From assembly GCA_003963075.1 (NCBI GenBank), contig RXJV01000050.1:1-64000 (forward strand): DNA of 64,000 nt, written 5' to 3'. Position 1 is the first letter of the stretch, and each line of letters starts with the position of its first letter. The notes beneath the pieces are model-generated. The model saw nothing but the letters and a program-made list of their open reading frames with translations. It made no database searches and had not been told where the DNA came from. A program made the translations under genes and the position numbers. Origin of the DNA: Burkholderiales bacterium. Its GTDB lineage: Bacteria > Pseudomonadota > Gammaproteobacteria > Burkholderiales > Burkholderiaceae_C. Below are positions 51,195-61,301 of this stretch, one piece after another.

Positions 51195-51838
51195 TGCAGG
51201 AGCTGGCCACCCGCATCGTGCTGATCCGCCACGGCGAGACGCTCTGGAACCGGGCGGGCCGAATTCAGGGCCATACCGATATCGCGCTCAGTCCGCTGGG
51301 ACTGGCCCAGGCTGAGCGCCTGGCGGAAGCGCTGGCGGATGAACCACTGGCCGCCCTGTATGCCAGTGACCTCAGCCGTGCCCATCAGACGGCACAGGCC
51401 CTGGCCCGCCGCCTTGATCTGCCGGTACGGCTTGACCCCGGCCTGCGAGAGCGCGCATTCGGGCGCTTTGAGGGCCTGGACTGGGAGCAAATCAGCCGCG
51501 CTCACCCCGAGGACGCGGAGCGCTGGCGACGGCGTGAGCCGGACTTTGCGGTCGGTGGAGGCGAAAGCCTGAACGAGTTCAGTGCGCGCGCTCTGGCCGC
51601 CGTTCGGCGTGCCGCCGCTGCCCATCCCGGCGCGGTTGTCGCCATCGTCACCCACGGTGGCGTGCTCGACTGCCTTTACCGCGCCGCCGCCCGGTTGGCT
51701 CTGGATGCGCCGCGGAACTGGCAGCTGGGCAACGCAACGCTCAACCGGCTGCTGGCAACCGCCGACGGCTTCACACTGGTCGGGTGGAATGATGACCATC
51801 ATCTGGCCGGGCTCACCAACGGCGATGGCAGCCCGTGA
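51194..51838 (+). CDS. Histidine phosphatase (GpmB-like)
   Basis: The 214-residue protein has the RHGET phosphatase motif (VLIRHGETLWNRAGR) near the N-terminus and the second His in IVTHGGVLDCLYR, with ASDLSRAHQTAQAL between. It is a phosphoglycerate mutase-like phosphatase; relatives act on phosphosugars or other small phosphates. The ATG at 51194 overlaps the upstream stop. Confidence 0.9.
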   Translation: MQELATRIVLIRHGETLWNRAGRIQGHTDIALSPLGLAQAERLAEALADEPLAALYASDLSRAHQTAQALARRLDLPVRLDPGLRERAFGRFEGLDWEQISRAHPEDAERWRRREPDFAVGGGESLNEFSARALAAVRRAAAAHPGAVVAIVTHGGVLDCLYRAAARLALDAPRNWQLGNATLNRLLATADGFTLVGWNDDHHLAGLTNGDGSP

Positions 51839-51944
51839 TTCCTTGACTTGAAGACGCTGTCGCGCGGCAAAACGAGCGCCAACGCCTTGGGGGTGACTGT
51901 TGCATCCGCGCGTCGCTGCACTCGGCTCCTCGCGATCGCGCTCC

Positions 51945-51950
51945 TATACT
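51945..51950 (+). promoter_or_regulatory. Candidate -10 box of the porin gene
   Basis: TATACT lies about 65 bp before the porin ATG. A strong -35 box is not clear. The position and match make it a plausible promoter for an abundant outer-membrane protein. Confidence 0.4.
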
Positions 51951-52015
51951 GCCATTCACTCGTCCTTCAAGGTGGGTCTGTCAAACCCGCCGCAACCTAT
52001 CTGCAAAGGCACACA

Positions 52016-52990
52016 ATGAAGAAGATCGTTCTCGCCGCCGCTCTGGCTGCCCTCGCTGTTCCCGCTTTCGCACAAAGCTCGGTGACCCTGTGGGGCCGCA
52101 TCAATACGTCGGTTGAAAGCCAGAAGACCGGCAGCGCCGATCGTGTGGTCAAGCTGCAGAACAATTCCTCGCGTCTCGGCGTCCGTGGCACGGAAGACCT
52201 GGGCGGTGGCCTGAAGGCTGCGTTCAACCTGGAGCATGGCTTCAACTCCGACACCGGCACGCTGCAAACCTTTGGTGGCCCGGCCAACACCTTCTGGTCG
52301 CGTCAGGCCAATGTGGAGCTGTCGGGCTCGTTCGGTACCGTGCGTCTGGGTACCTGGTTCCCTGACTCCTACTTCTCGACGGTCGACCGCACCAGCAACC
52401 ACAACCACGACACCGGCACGTCGTCCGACGCGCTGTTCTCCGATTTCGTTTTTGGTCGTCGCACCAACAAGGTGGGCTACTTCTCGCCGGTGATCGAGGG
52501 CTTCAGCTTCATCGCGTCGGTGCATGCCGGTGAAGGTGCTGCGAACGACAGCCGCGCTGTCGACCTGTCCGCCAACTACGAGATCAACGGTCTGCACATC
52601 GGCGCTACCTACGCTCGTGCAGACGCGGTCGGTGCGTTCGCCAAGCGCACGGCTTACGGTCTGGAAGCGGACTACAGCTTCGGCCCCTTCCTCGTGACGG
52701 GCTACTACCAGCGTGAGGAAGTGGACGGCTTCACGAGCCGCGACATCGGCCGCGTTTCGGCGATGTATGCCCTCGGCGCGTCCGAGTTCCACATCAACGT
52801 CGGTGGCACCAAGGCTGGCGGCGATGGTCAGTTCAAGAATGCCGGTGCCAAGCAGTACACCCTGGGCTACAACTACAACCTGAGCAAGCGCACCAAGGTC
52901 TACGGCTTCTACACCGCTGTCGACCAGAACCTGCCGAACTCGGCTGGCGACTTCAACTCGCTGGCTGTTGGCATCCGCCACAACTTCTGA
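52016..52990 (+). CDS. Gram-negative trimeric porin
   Basis: The 324-residue outer-membrane protein has a signal peptide cut after AFA (MKKIVLAAALAALAVPAFA), then SSVTLWGRI and a beta-barrel pattern of alternating residues, with the porin loop 3-like GSFGTVRLGTWF region and the C-terminal IRHNF ending in Phe required for barrel assembly. It should form a general diffusion trimer. The ATG at 52016 fits. It is followed by a strong terminator. Confidence 0.95.
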   Translation: MKKIVLAAALAALAVPAFAQSSVTLWGRINTSVESQKTGSADRVVKLQNNSSRLGVRGTEDLGGGLKAAFNLEHGFNSDTGTLQTFGGPANTFWSRQANVELSGSFGTVRLGTWFPDSYFSTVDRTSNHNHDTGTSSDALFSDFVFGRRTNKVGYFSPVIEGFSFIASVHAGEGAANDSRAVDLSANYEINGLHIGATYARADAVGAFAKRTAYGLEADYSFGPFLVTGYYQREEVDGFTSRDIGRVSAMYALGASEFHINVGGTKAGGDGQFKNAGAKQYTLGYNYNLSKRTKVYGFYTAVDQNLPNSAGDFNSLAVGIRHNF

Positions 52991-53009
52991 TCCTTCGGGA
53001 CAGCAGCTC

Positions 53010-53037
53010 AAAAAGCGCCCTTCGGGGCGCTTTTTTT
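53010..53037 (+). terminator. Rho-independent terminator after the porin
   Basis: The stem AAAAGCGCCC / GGGCGCTTTT with loop TTCG (53011-53034) is followed by a T-run. It ends the porin transcript and lies before the convergent ruvB gene. Confidence 0.92.
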
Positions 53038-53111
53038 ATGGGCGTTCGCCTTGTGAGGGGGCGCCCCGCGCTCTCAGCTGCGGCGCGTGCCAGATCAGAC
53101 GCAGCCTTGCC

Positions 53112-54173
53112 TCACCCGCCGAACAGGTCCGGCGAGCCCTTGGACCCACTCGGCGGTGGCAGTCCCAGGTGTCGCCAGGCAGCCAGCGTTGCGATCCGGC
53201 CGCGCGGTGTGCGCTGCAGAAAGCCCTGCTGGATCAGATACGGCTCGATGACGTCCTCGATCGTCCCGGCCTCCTCGCCGATTGCGGCGGCGATGTTCTC
53301 CAACCCGACCGGCCCACCATCGAAACGGTGCACCACGGCCTCCAACAGCTTGCGGTCCATCAGGTCGAAGCCCTGTGGGTCGACATCCAGCATCGCCAGC
53401 GCCTGGTCGGCAATGCCGGCGACGATGCTTCCATCCCCTTTGACCTCGGCGTAGTCGCGCACGCGACGCAACAGCCGGTTTGCAATACGCGGCGTACCCC
53501 GCGACCGCCGCGCGATCTCGAGCGCACCATCGGCATCGATGGGCGCGCCCAGCAGGCCCGCCGAGCGGCTCACGATGCGTTGCAGTTCTGCCGGCGTGTA
53601 GAACTCGAGCCTTGCGACGATGCCGAAGCGGTCGCGCAAGGGGTTGGTCAACATGCCGGCCCGCGTGGTGGCGCCCACCAGCGTGAAGGGCTGCAGGTCC
53701 AGCTTGATCGAGCGCGCCGATGGACCCTCGCCGATCATGATGTCGATCTGATAGTCCTCGAGCGCCGGGTAGAGGATTTCCTCGACGACCGGGCTGAGCC
53801 GATGGATCTCGTCGATGAAGAGCACGTCGTTCTTCTCGAGGTTGGTCAGCAGGGCCGCGAGGTCCTTGGGCTTTTCCAGCACCGGGCCGGATGTCTGGCG
53901 CAGGTTCACACCCAGCTCCGCCGCGATGATGTGGGACAGCGTCGTTTTGCCCAGGCCAGGCGGGCCGAACAGCAGCACATGGTCCAGCGCCTCACGTCGC
54001 TTGCGGGCGGCGCCGATGAAAATCTCAAGCTGTTCGCGCGCTTTCGCCTGGCCGACGTAGTCGTCGAGCAGTTTCGGCCGCAGCGCACGCTCCAGCGCCT
54101 CTTCGCGGCCCGACTCGGGCGCGGCGCTGACCAGCCGCGGCGCGGGAGCGAAGTCGTCGGTCTGGATGCTCAT
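53112..54173 (-). CDS. ruvB: Holliday junction helicase RuvB
   Basis: RuvB is the ATP-driven motor that moves Holliday junctions with RuvA. The 353-residue protein has Walker [10 protein letters not shown], Walker B VLFIDEIH, the sensor motifs (GATTRAG) and the C-terminal winged helix ([11 protein letters not shown]). The start at 54173 (MSIQTDDF) fits the family; the open frame goes on to 54290. It follows ruvA by 79 bp and is the last gene of a four-gene operon headed by a two-component system. Confidence 0.97.
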   Translation of the reverse strand: MSIQTDDFAPAPRLVSAAPESGREEALERALRPKLLDDYVGQAKAREQLEIFIGAARKRREALDHVLLFGPPGLGKTTLSHIIAAELGVNLRQTSGPVLEKPKDLAALLTNLEKNDVLFIDEIHRLSPVVEEILYPALEDYQIDIMIGEGPSARSIKLDLQPFTLVGATTRAGMLTNPLRDRFGIVARLEFYTPAELQRIVSRSAGLLGAPIDADGALEIARRSRGTPRIANRLLRRVRDYAEVKGDGSIVAGIADQALAMLDVDPQGFDLMDRKLLEAVVHRFDGGPVGLENIAAAIGEEAGTIEDVIEPYLIQQGFLQRTPRGRIATLAAWRHLGLPPPSGSKGSPDLFGG

Positions 54174-54252
54174 CAAAGGCCTCCTGTCGACGCGAATGAA
54201 GAGACCTGCGCCCGGCTGGGGCGCCGCAATCGAAGGGAGCAGGAAGAGGTTG

Positions 54253-54822
54253 TCATGACAGCTTCTTGAGCGCGAGCTTGATGCCATCACTCACGCTTAC
54301 CTGCGGCGGCAGCGCCTTCAGCGCGGTGGCGGCGTCCTTCTCGCTGTAGCCGAGCGCGACCAGGGCCTGCAGGATGTCGGCCTGGTTGTCATCGGCCACG
54401 GTCGCAGGCGTTGCGAGATCCGGGCCAAGCTTGCCCTTGAGTTCCAGCAATAGCCTTTCGGCCGTCTTCTTGCCAATGCCCGGCACCTTGGTCAGCCGGC
54501 CGGATTCCTGCCGCGACACGGCCTCGGCCAGCTCGGCGACCGACAGGCCCGACAGCAGGCCCAGCGCCATCCGTGGGCCGATGCCACTGATCTTGATCAA
54601 CTGCCGGAAGGCGGCTCGCTCCGATGCCGTCAGGAAGCCAAAGAGCTGGTGTGCGTCCTCTCGGACGACCAGATGGGTCAGCAGTACCGTGCGCTCGCCG
54701 AGGGCGCCAAGGTTGAAAAACGTGCTCATCGGCACGTCCACCTCGTAGCCGACACCGGCCACGTCGATCACCACCAGGGGCGGGGTTTTCTCGGCAATGA
54801 CGCCGCTGAGTCTTCCAATCAT
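54253..54822 (-). CDS. ruvA: Holliday junction DNA-binding protein RuvA
   Basis: RuvA binds four-way junctions and recruits RuvB. The 189-residue protein has the OB-fold N-terminus ([20 protein letters not shown]), tandem helix-hairpin-helix motifs ([17 protein letters not shown]) and the C-terminal domain that contacts RuvB ([20 protein letters not shown]). The start at 54822 lies 27 bp after the upstream response regulator gene, so it may be read from that operon. Confidence 0.97.
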   Translation of the reverse strand: MIGRLSGVIAEKTPPLVVIDVAGVGYEVDVPMSTFFNLGALGERTVLLTHLVVREDAHQLFGFLTASERAAFRQLIKISGIGPRMALGLLSGLSVAELAEAVSRQESGRLTKVPGIGKKTAERLLLELKGKLGPDLATPATVADDNQADILQALVALGYSEKDAATALKALPPQVSVSDGIKLALKKLS

Positions 54823-54849
54823 CGGCCCATTATCCGGGCCGACCTTGCG

Positions 54850-55503
54850 TCAATTGCGACCGAACAAACCCAGACGTTGCGCCTCCAAGGCGGCCTCGGC
54901 GCGAGAGCTCACGTTGAGCTTGCGGTAGATCTGCTTCACGTAGTCGGCGATCGTGTGGCGGGACAGGCCCAGTTGCACGCCGATTTCCGGCAAGGTGAAG
55001 CCCTTGGCGACGCGCAGCAGCACCTCGGTCTCGCGATCGGTCAGCGACACCTCGTGCAGCAAGGCTTGGGAGCTGGGCTTGGCGTGGGCAGCGAAATAGG
55101 CAATGACCTTGCGGGCGATCGAGGGCGACAGCGGCGGCTCACCCTGGCTCATGCGCTGCAACTGCTCGACGAGCAATTCGCGCGACTGTTCCTTCAGCAG
55201 ATAGCCGAAGGCACCAGCCTGCAACGCGGGGAAGAGATGCTCGTCGTCGTCATGGATCGTGACGATCACGGACTGCACCTCGGGCTGCTTCTCGCGCAGC
55301 GCGGCGATCACCTCGACGCCCGAGCCATCCGGCAGCCCCAGGTCCAGCAGCGCCAGCGTGAAACGCTGGCCGTTCACCAGCGACAGCGCGTCTTGAACCC
55401 GCGAGCACTCGGTGATCTGGGCGTTCGCGAACACCTGCTTGACCAGGGCCTTGAGCCAGGCGCGGATTTCGGGGATGTCTTCGAGCAGCAGGATGTGGTT
55501 CAT
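54850..55503 (-). CDS. NarL/LuxR-family response regulator
   Basis: The 217-residue protein has a receiver domain with acidic residue at LLED, phosphorylation Asp (LLDLGLPDGSG) and Lys (YLLKEQS), and a LuxR HTH (LTDRETEVLLRVAKGFTLPE then HTIADYVKQIYRKLNV). Its kinase is encoded 16 bp upstream. The operon also reads into ruvAB. Its target genes are unknown. Confidence 0.93.
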   Translation of the reverse strand: MNHILLLEDIPEIRAWLKALVKQVFANAQITECSRVQDALSLVNGQRFTLALLDLGLPDGSGVEVIAALREKQPEVQSVIVTIHDDDEHLFPALQAGAFGYLLKEQSRELLVEQLQRMSQGEPPLSPSIARKVIAYFAAHAKPSSQALLHEVSLTDRETEVLLRVAKGFTLPEIGVQLGLSRHTIADYVKQIYRKLNVSSRAEAALEAQRLGLFGRN

Positions 55504-55519
55504 GGAGACCTCGACAGGA

Positions 55520-56935
55520 TCAGAGAGGGATCGTCAGACGGACGACAGTACCCCAGCCCGGGCCGGATTCAACCAGGCACTGGCCATGCATCTGCTTCGC
55601 GCGTGATTTCATGCTCGCCATGCCATGCCCTTTGTCAAGCCGGCCGTCCAGTTCGGTAGAGATGCCATGGCCGTTGTCCTGGATGGTCAGCACGAAATCG
55701 CCGGCATGAATGGCGCTCGAGATGGTCGCGTGCGTGGCGCCGCTGTGTTTGATGATGTTGGAAACCGACTCGCGCAGGATGCGCGTGGTCTGGACGTAAG
55801 AGCGTGCCTGCAGGGTGTGCTCGACATCGTCGGCCGGAGACTTCCACTCGGCGAGGATGTTGGCCTGACCGAGGCGCGACACGACCTCGGCGCGCCAGTC
55901 GCCCAGGGCATCGATCAGATGCACCGGCTTGCCGGTCAGGCCGCGCACCGACAGGCGCATCTCCTCGAGCGCTTCGCGAGCGAGAGTCGAGATGCGGTCG
56001 GATTCGCTGGTGTGCACGATGGTCAGCAGCTTGGCGCCAAGGTCGTCGTGCAGGTCGGCGGCAATGCGCTTGCGCTCCCGTTCGGTCACCTGCTCCAGCT
56101 TTTGTTCCGCCAGCTGCGCATGCACGCGCTCCACCTCGGCGATGCGCTCGGCCATGCGCTGCTCCGTTGCCGCGGCGCGCCGCTCCGCATCCGCTCGCGC
56201 GTGGGCCACCTGGCCAATCAACTGCAAGCCCAAGCCCAGGGTCAGCAGCGGCAGCGCCAGCGTGAGCCAGGGCGAGGCCATCTGCCACAGGGACTCGCTG
56301 ACGGCGGCCAGCAGCATCTCGGCAAGCAGCGCGAGCATGGTCGGGACCAGCAGTGCGGCGGTCAGCCGGAACTCGCGGGCATCCGCGTCGTCGGGGCTGG
56401 CTTGCAGCCGCTGGCGGCGCAGCCACAGCGACCAGGCCATCGCCACGATCAACTCCAACTGCAGCACGACATGCCAGGCGACACCCAGCAGGTCGACCTG
56501 GGCCCCGGTGATCAACAGGCTGGCCGGCACGACCAGGCACTGGATCAGCAGCGCGTGATCGAGCCAGCTGCGCTGCCAGTTCACCCGGCGCAGCAGGTAT
56601 TGCACGGCGCACAACACCAGCAGCGTCATCAGCAGCGGCTTGAGCCCGGCGGCGCCCGGGGCGGCAGCCGCTCGCAACACCACCCAGCTCAGCATCATGC
56701 CGACGAGAAAGCTGGCCGGACGTTCGCGCGGGTGTTGGCCGCAGGCCAGGCTGACGACAGTGGCCATCAGCGCCAACATGGCCGTGACCCAGCCGTGCAG
56801 CGTCGCAGCCCAATAGGGCCAAGCCGGCACCTGCGTCTGCGCTTGGGCGACGAGCGGGCTGCACAGCACGGCCAGCAGATAGAAGGTCAGAAGGCGCCGG
56901 GCCTTCAGGCCCCGCAGCGCGGTCGGTGCGATCAT
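55520..56935 (-). CDS. NarX-type sensor histidine kinase
   Basis: The 471-residue membrane protein has about seven hydrophobic segments (about 15-250), a coiled coil, a HisKA_3 dimerisation domain with phospho-acceptor His (RKRIAADLHDDLGAKLL) and a HATPase domain (RESVSNIIKHSGATH, DNGHGIST). The start at 56935 has no special feature, and the only upstream neighbour is divergent phoH. The membrane part resembles 7TM sensor domains. The signal is unknown. It controls the response regulator downstream. Confidence 0.92.
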   Translation of the reverse strand: MIAPTALRGLKARRLLTFYLLAVLCSPLVAQAQTQVPAWPYWAATLHGWVTAMLALMATVVSLACGQHPRERPASFLVGMMLSWVVLRAAAAPGAAGLKPLLMTLLVLCAVQYLLRRVNWQRSWLDHALLIQCLVVPASLLITGAQVDLLGVAWHVVLQLELIVAMAWSLWLRRQRLQASPDDADAREFRLTAALLVPTMLALLAEMLLAAVSESLWQMASPWLTLALPLLTLGLGLQLIGQVAHARADAERRAAATEQRMAERIAEVERVHAQLAEQKLEQVTERERKRIAADLHDDLGAKLLTIVHTSESDRISTLAREALEEMRLSVRGLTGKPVHLIDALGDWRAEVVSRLGQANILAEWKSPADDVEHTLQARSYVQTTRILRESVSNIIKHSGATHATISSAIHAGDFVLTIQDNGHGISTELDGRLDKGHGMASMKSRAKQMHGQCLVESGPGWGTVVRLTIPL

Positions 56936-57023
56936 GGGCCGGCATTGTGCGGGACGCCCGATGACTGCCGGGCCAGGAAATGCACCAGCGACAATCGCAG
57001 CCCCAAGATTTGCCGACCCCGCC

Positions 57024-57992
57024 GTGATCCTGCGCTTCCAGTTCGAGCCTGCCGACAACACCCGCCTGGCCCGCGTCTGCGGCAGCCTGGACGCGCATCT
57101 GCGCGAGATCGAAGCGGCGCTGGGCGTGAAGATCACGCGTCGCGACGCCGAGTTCCGGGTCAACGGCGCCAAGACAGCGGCGGAGCGGGCGCGCAGCCTG
57201 CTCGAACACCTTTACGAGCGCGCCCGACGGCCGCTCTCGGCCGAGACGCTGCAGCTCGCGCTCGTCGAGGCCAAGGCGCCCGCGGATCGGCCCGTGCCCT
57301 TGCCGGGCGAAGACGGCCCGCTGGTGCTGCGCACGCGACGTGCCGACCTGTCCGCCCGCACGCCACGCCAGCACCAGTACCTGCAGCAGATCCTGTCCCA
57401 CGACATCACCCTCGGCCTCGGCCCAGCGGGCACCGGCAAGACCTTCCTGGCCGTGGCCTGCGCGGTGGACGCGCTGGAGCGTGCCGCCGTGCAGCGCATC
57501 ATCCTGACCCGCCCGGCCGTTGAGGCCGGCGAGCGCCTGGGCTTTCTGCCGGGCGACCTGACGCAGAAGGTCGACCCCTATCTGCGTCCGCTCTACGACG
57601 CCCTTTACGATCTGCTCGGCTTCGACCGCGTGACCAAGGCCTTCGAAAAAGGCCAGCTGGAGGTGGCGCCCCTGGCCTTCATGCGCGGACGCACGCTCAA
57701 CCATGCCTTCGTCATCCTGGACGAGGCCCAGAACACCACGCCTGAGCAGATGAAGATGTTCCTGACCCGTATCGGTTTCGGTAGCCGCTGCGTCGTGACC
57801 GGCGACAGCAGCCAGGTCGACCTGCCGCGCGGCGTGCTGTCCGGACTGATCGACGCCGAGCGCGTGCTGGCCAAGGTCAAGGGCATCGCGATGACGCGTT
57901 TCACCAGCGCCGACGTCGTCCGCCACCCGCTCGTGGCCCGCATCGTCGAGGCCTACGAGGCGCGCGCGCTGCGCGAGGGCGGGCAGGCATGA
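57024..57992 (+). CDS. phoH: PhoH-family ATPase/RNA helicase-like protein
   Basis: PhoH-like proteins are P-loop ATPases tied to RNA metabolism with YbeY. The 322-residue protein has Walker A GPAGTGKT, Walker B VILDEAQN, and the [17 protein letters not shown] motif of the family. The GTG at 57024 (VILRFQFEP) was chosen because it matches relatives. An ATG at 56961 is the alternative and would leave only 25 bp to the divergent kinase gene. It overlaps ybeY by 4 bp. Confidence 0.93.
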   Translation: MILRFQFEPADNTRLARVCGSLDAHLREIEAALGVKITRRDAEFRVNGAKTAAERARSLLEHLYERARRPLSAETLQLALVEAKAPADRPVPLPGEDGPLVLRTRRADLSARTPRQHQYLQQILSHDITLGLGPAGTGKTFLAVACAVDALERAAVQRIILTRPAVEAGERLGFLPGDLTQKVDPYLRPLYDALYDLLGFDRVTKAFEKGQLEVAPLAFMRGRTLNHAFVILDEAQNTTPEQMKMFLTRIGFGSRCVVTGDSSQVDLPRGVLSGLIDAERVLAKVKGIAMTRFTSADVVRHPLVARIVEAYEARALREGGQA

Positions 57993-58432
57993 AGCCGGCA
58001 CTGAGCCTGTCCCTGCAGTTCGCCGACCCGCGCCATCGCGCGCTGCTGCCGCGCCACAAGGTGCAGCGCTTCATCCGCGCCGCGTTGGAGCTGCCGGGTG
58101 AGATCACGGTGCGCATCGTTGCGGCCGACGAAGGCCGCGCCTTGAACCGCGAGTACCGCAGCAAGGACTACGCGACCAATGTGCTGACCTTCGACTATGC
58201 CCACGAGCCGGTCGTCGGCGCGGACCTCGTCATCTGTGCGGAGGTCGTCGAGCGCGAGGCGGCCGAGCAAGGTATTCCGGTGCTCAGCCATTACGCCCAC
58301 ATGCTGGTGCATGGCACCTTGCATGCCCAGGGCTATGACCACGAGGCCGACGACGAGGCCGCCTGCATGGAGGCGCGCGAGACCGAGATCCTGCGTGCCC
58401 TCGGTTTCGCCGACCCCTACGACCGCCGCTAG
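57989..58432 (+). CDS. ybeY: Endoribonuclease/rRNA maturation factor YbeY
   Basis: YbeY is a zinc metalloprotein needed for 16S rRNA 3' processing and ribosome quality control. The 147-residue protein carries the zinc motif [15 protein letters not shown] (three His ligands). It starts in the last codons of phoH (4-bp overlap). The stop codon lies directly against the stop of the convergent corA gene. Confidence 0.96.
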   Translation: MKPALSLSLQFADPRHRALLPRHKVQRFIRAALELPGEITVRIVAADEGRALNREYRSKDYATNVLTFDYAHEPVVGADLVICAEVVEREAAEQGIPVLSHYAHMLVHGTLHAQGYDHEADDEAACMEARETEILRALGFADPYDRR

Positions 58433-58439
58433 CTAGCGG
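58426..58439. repeat. Palindrome shared by the ybeY and corA stop codons
   Basis: CCGCTAGCTAGCGG is a perfect 14-bp palindrome that contains TAG of ybeY and, on the other strand, TAG of corA. The two genes thus end in mirror image with no spacer. Confidence 0.85.
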
Positions 58440-59536
58440 TTGGCAAGGTAGCGCTTGCGGCGGAACACAAACCACAACCCGCCGGCCACCATCAGCATCA
58501 GTGCGGCAGCATCCCAGAAGCCGCCCGCGTCGTGGATCAATGGCATCCACTCGAAGTTCATGCCGAAGATGCCGGTGATCAGGTTGAGCGGCAGGAAGAT
58601 GGCCGTCAGCACGGTGAGCGTGCGCATGATGCTGTTGGTGCGATGACCCAGTGCGCTGAAATGCATCTGCACCGCCGACTCGGCGGAAGACTCGAGACGC
58701 CGCACATGGGTCAGGACGCGCTCCACATGTTCCAGCACGTCGCGTGAGCGCACGCGCAGCAGCTCGCGCTCGCGGGTGGCGTGCGGGTCCACGTCGTGCG
58801 GCCATTCATCCAGCGCGTCAATCCACTCCTGAATTGCGCTGCGCTGATCCTCGCAGGTGTCTTCCAGGCGATGCAGCGCGTCGCGGCTTTCCAGCAGCAA
58901 GGGCCAGTCGTCGAACTCGCTGTTCTGGTCCAGCAGCACGCGTTGCAGCGTGCCGAGCTGACGGGTCAACAAACGGCGTAGCTCCAGATAGCTGTCGACC
59001 ATGTGGTTGACCATGCGCAGCATCAGGTCGGCCGGGCTCGTCGGCAGCCTGGCGCTGCCGCGCGCAGCGGTCTTGTCGCGCCCTTCGGTCAATCGGTCGA
59101 GCTTGTGCGCGAAGAACTCGCGCACCTGGCAATCCGTCGGATGCACCGTCACCAGCACCCGGTCGAACACCGCGAAGCCGACCGGGCTGGTGTCGATGGC
59201 GCGCAGCGCGCGTTGGGCCGAGGCCAGCGTGCCGTGTTCGTCGTCAACGAACAGGTCCTGGCTGCCGGGCGCGGCCGCCAGGCGTCGGAACACCAGCATG
59301 TCGTACCAGGACGTGTAGTCGAAGTGCGAAGGCAGCTGGTTATTGATCAGGTCGGACACATGCAGGTCGACAATGTTGCCGCAGCCCCAACGCATCAGTG
59401 CCTGCTGCACGCTGGCCTCGCCCACCTCGAACTCACGCCGCCCGTAGCCCATCCACAGGAAGCCTCGCTCGGGCAGCGCGTCGGGCAGGGCGGTCAGCTC
59501 CTGAAAGCCATCGGGCTGGATGTGAAAAACCCGCAT
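58433..59536 (-). CDS. corA: CorA-family magnesium/cobalt channel
   Basis: The 367-residue protein has a long cytoplasmic N-terminal domain and two C-terminal membrane helices (about 305-325 and 340-360). The selectivity motif GMNFEWMP follows the first helix. It forms a pentameric channel for divalent cations. It starts 7 bp after hemB ends, in one operon. Confidence 0.94.
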   Translation of the reverse strand: MRVFHIQPDGFQELTALPDALPERGFLWMGYGRREFEVGEASVQQALMRWGCGNIVDLHVSDLINNQLPSHFDYTSWYDMLVFRRLAAAPGSQDLFVDDEHGTLASAQRALRAIDTSPVGFAVFDRVLVTVHPTDCQVREFFAHKLDRLTEGRDKTAARGSARLPTSPADLMLRMVNHMVDSYLELRRLLTRQLGTLQRVLLDQNSEFDDWPLLLESRDALHRLEDTCEDQRSAIQEWIDALDEWPHDVDPHATRERELLRVRSRDVLEHVERVLTHVRRLESSAESAVQMHFSALGHRTNSIMRTLTVLTAIFLPLNLITGIFGMNFEWMPLIHDAGGFWDAAALMLMVAGGLWFVFRRKRYLANR

Positions 59537-59543
59537 GCCGACC

Positions 59544-60644
<1,101 letters not shown>

Positions 60645-60664
60645 TCAAGCGCGCTAAACTCGTG

Positions 60665-60778
60665 ACCGAATGATAGCCGCAAGGTGGTCATTCCCTGCTT
60701 TTCCTCCCTGAGCAGGAGCCTTAGCGTGATGACAGCGATAAGGCTTTCTCGGCCCCGGTCTTGACCGGGGCTTTTTTT
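60665..60778 (+). ncRNA. Structured sRNA between hemB and hemJ
   Basis: This gap carries three hairpins in a row and a T-run. Hairpin 1 is CCTGCT / AGCAGG (60694-60699, 60711-60716) with a loop containing CCTCC, an anti-Shine-Dalgarno-like run. Hairpin 2 is AGCCTTA / TAAGGCT (60717-60723, 60739-60745). Hairpin 3 is a strong terminator (60752-60771 then T7). A TAAACT (60655-60660) is a candidate -10. From memory it resembles the betaproteobacterial toxic small RNA family (BTSR1), but I cannot confirm this. Confidence 0.6.
60752..60778 (+). terminator. Rho-independent terminator of the sRNA
   Basis: The stem GCCCCGGT / ACCGGGGC with loop CTTG is followed by seven T residues. It has the textbook form of an intrinsic terminator on the plus strand. 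It shows that something is transcribed rightward from the hemB-hemJ gap. Confidence 0.92.
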
Positions 60779-60860
60779 CGCCTGTCCGGTGCTTGCGGTT
60801 GCGAACCGTGCCCCCCGCCGCGCCGCGAATGGGCCCGCAGCGGCTACCCATAATGGCGGC

Positions 60861-61289
60861 ATGCTCTGGGTCAAAGCCTTCCACATCGTTTTCGTCGCCG
60901 CCTGGTTCGCTGGCCTGTTCTACCTGCCGCGCATCTTCGTCAACCTGGCCATGGTGCCGGCCGACAGCCATGCAGAACGCGAGCGGCTGCTGCTGATGGC
61001 CCACAAGCTGCACCGCTTCAGCACCATCCTGATGGCCGTCGCGCTGCTGCTCGGCGTCTGGGTCTGGGTGGGCTTCGGCACGACCCGCTTCTCGGGCAGC
61101 TACTGGCTGCATGCCAAGCTGCTGCTGGTTGCCGGCGCGGTCGGCCTGCATCACATGAACCGGCGCCTGCTGGGCAGCTTCGAGACCCTCGCCAACCGAC
61201 GCGGCCACCGCTGGTTTCGGGTCTACAACGAGACGGCAGTGCTGCTGTTTGCCGCCATCGTCGTGCTGGTGACGGTCAAGCCGTTCTGA
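60861..61289 (+). CDS. hemJ: HemJ protoporphyrinogen oxidase
   Basis: HemJ oxidises protoporphyrinogen IX to protoporphyrin IX late in haem synthesis. The 142-residue membrane protein matches the family: MLWVKAFHIVFVAAWFAGLF with His at KAFHIV, then WLHAKLLLVAGAVGLHHMN, carrying the conserved His/Lys residues. The ATG at 60861 fits. It lies opposite hemB, which does an earlier step in the same pathway. Confidence 0.92.
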   Translation: MLWVKAFHIVFVAAWFAGLFYLPRIFVNLAMVPADSHAERERLLLMAHKLHRFSTILMAVALLLGVWVWVGFGTTRFSGSYWLHAKLLLVAGAVGLHHMNRRLLGSFETLANRRGHRWFRVYNETAVLLFAAIVVLVTVKPF

Positions 61290-61301
61290 CCGGGACGGGC
61301 C

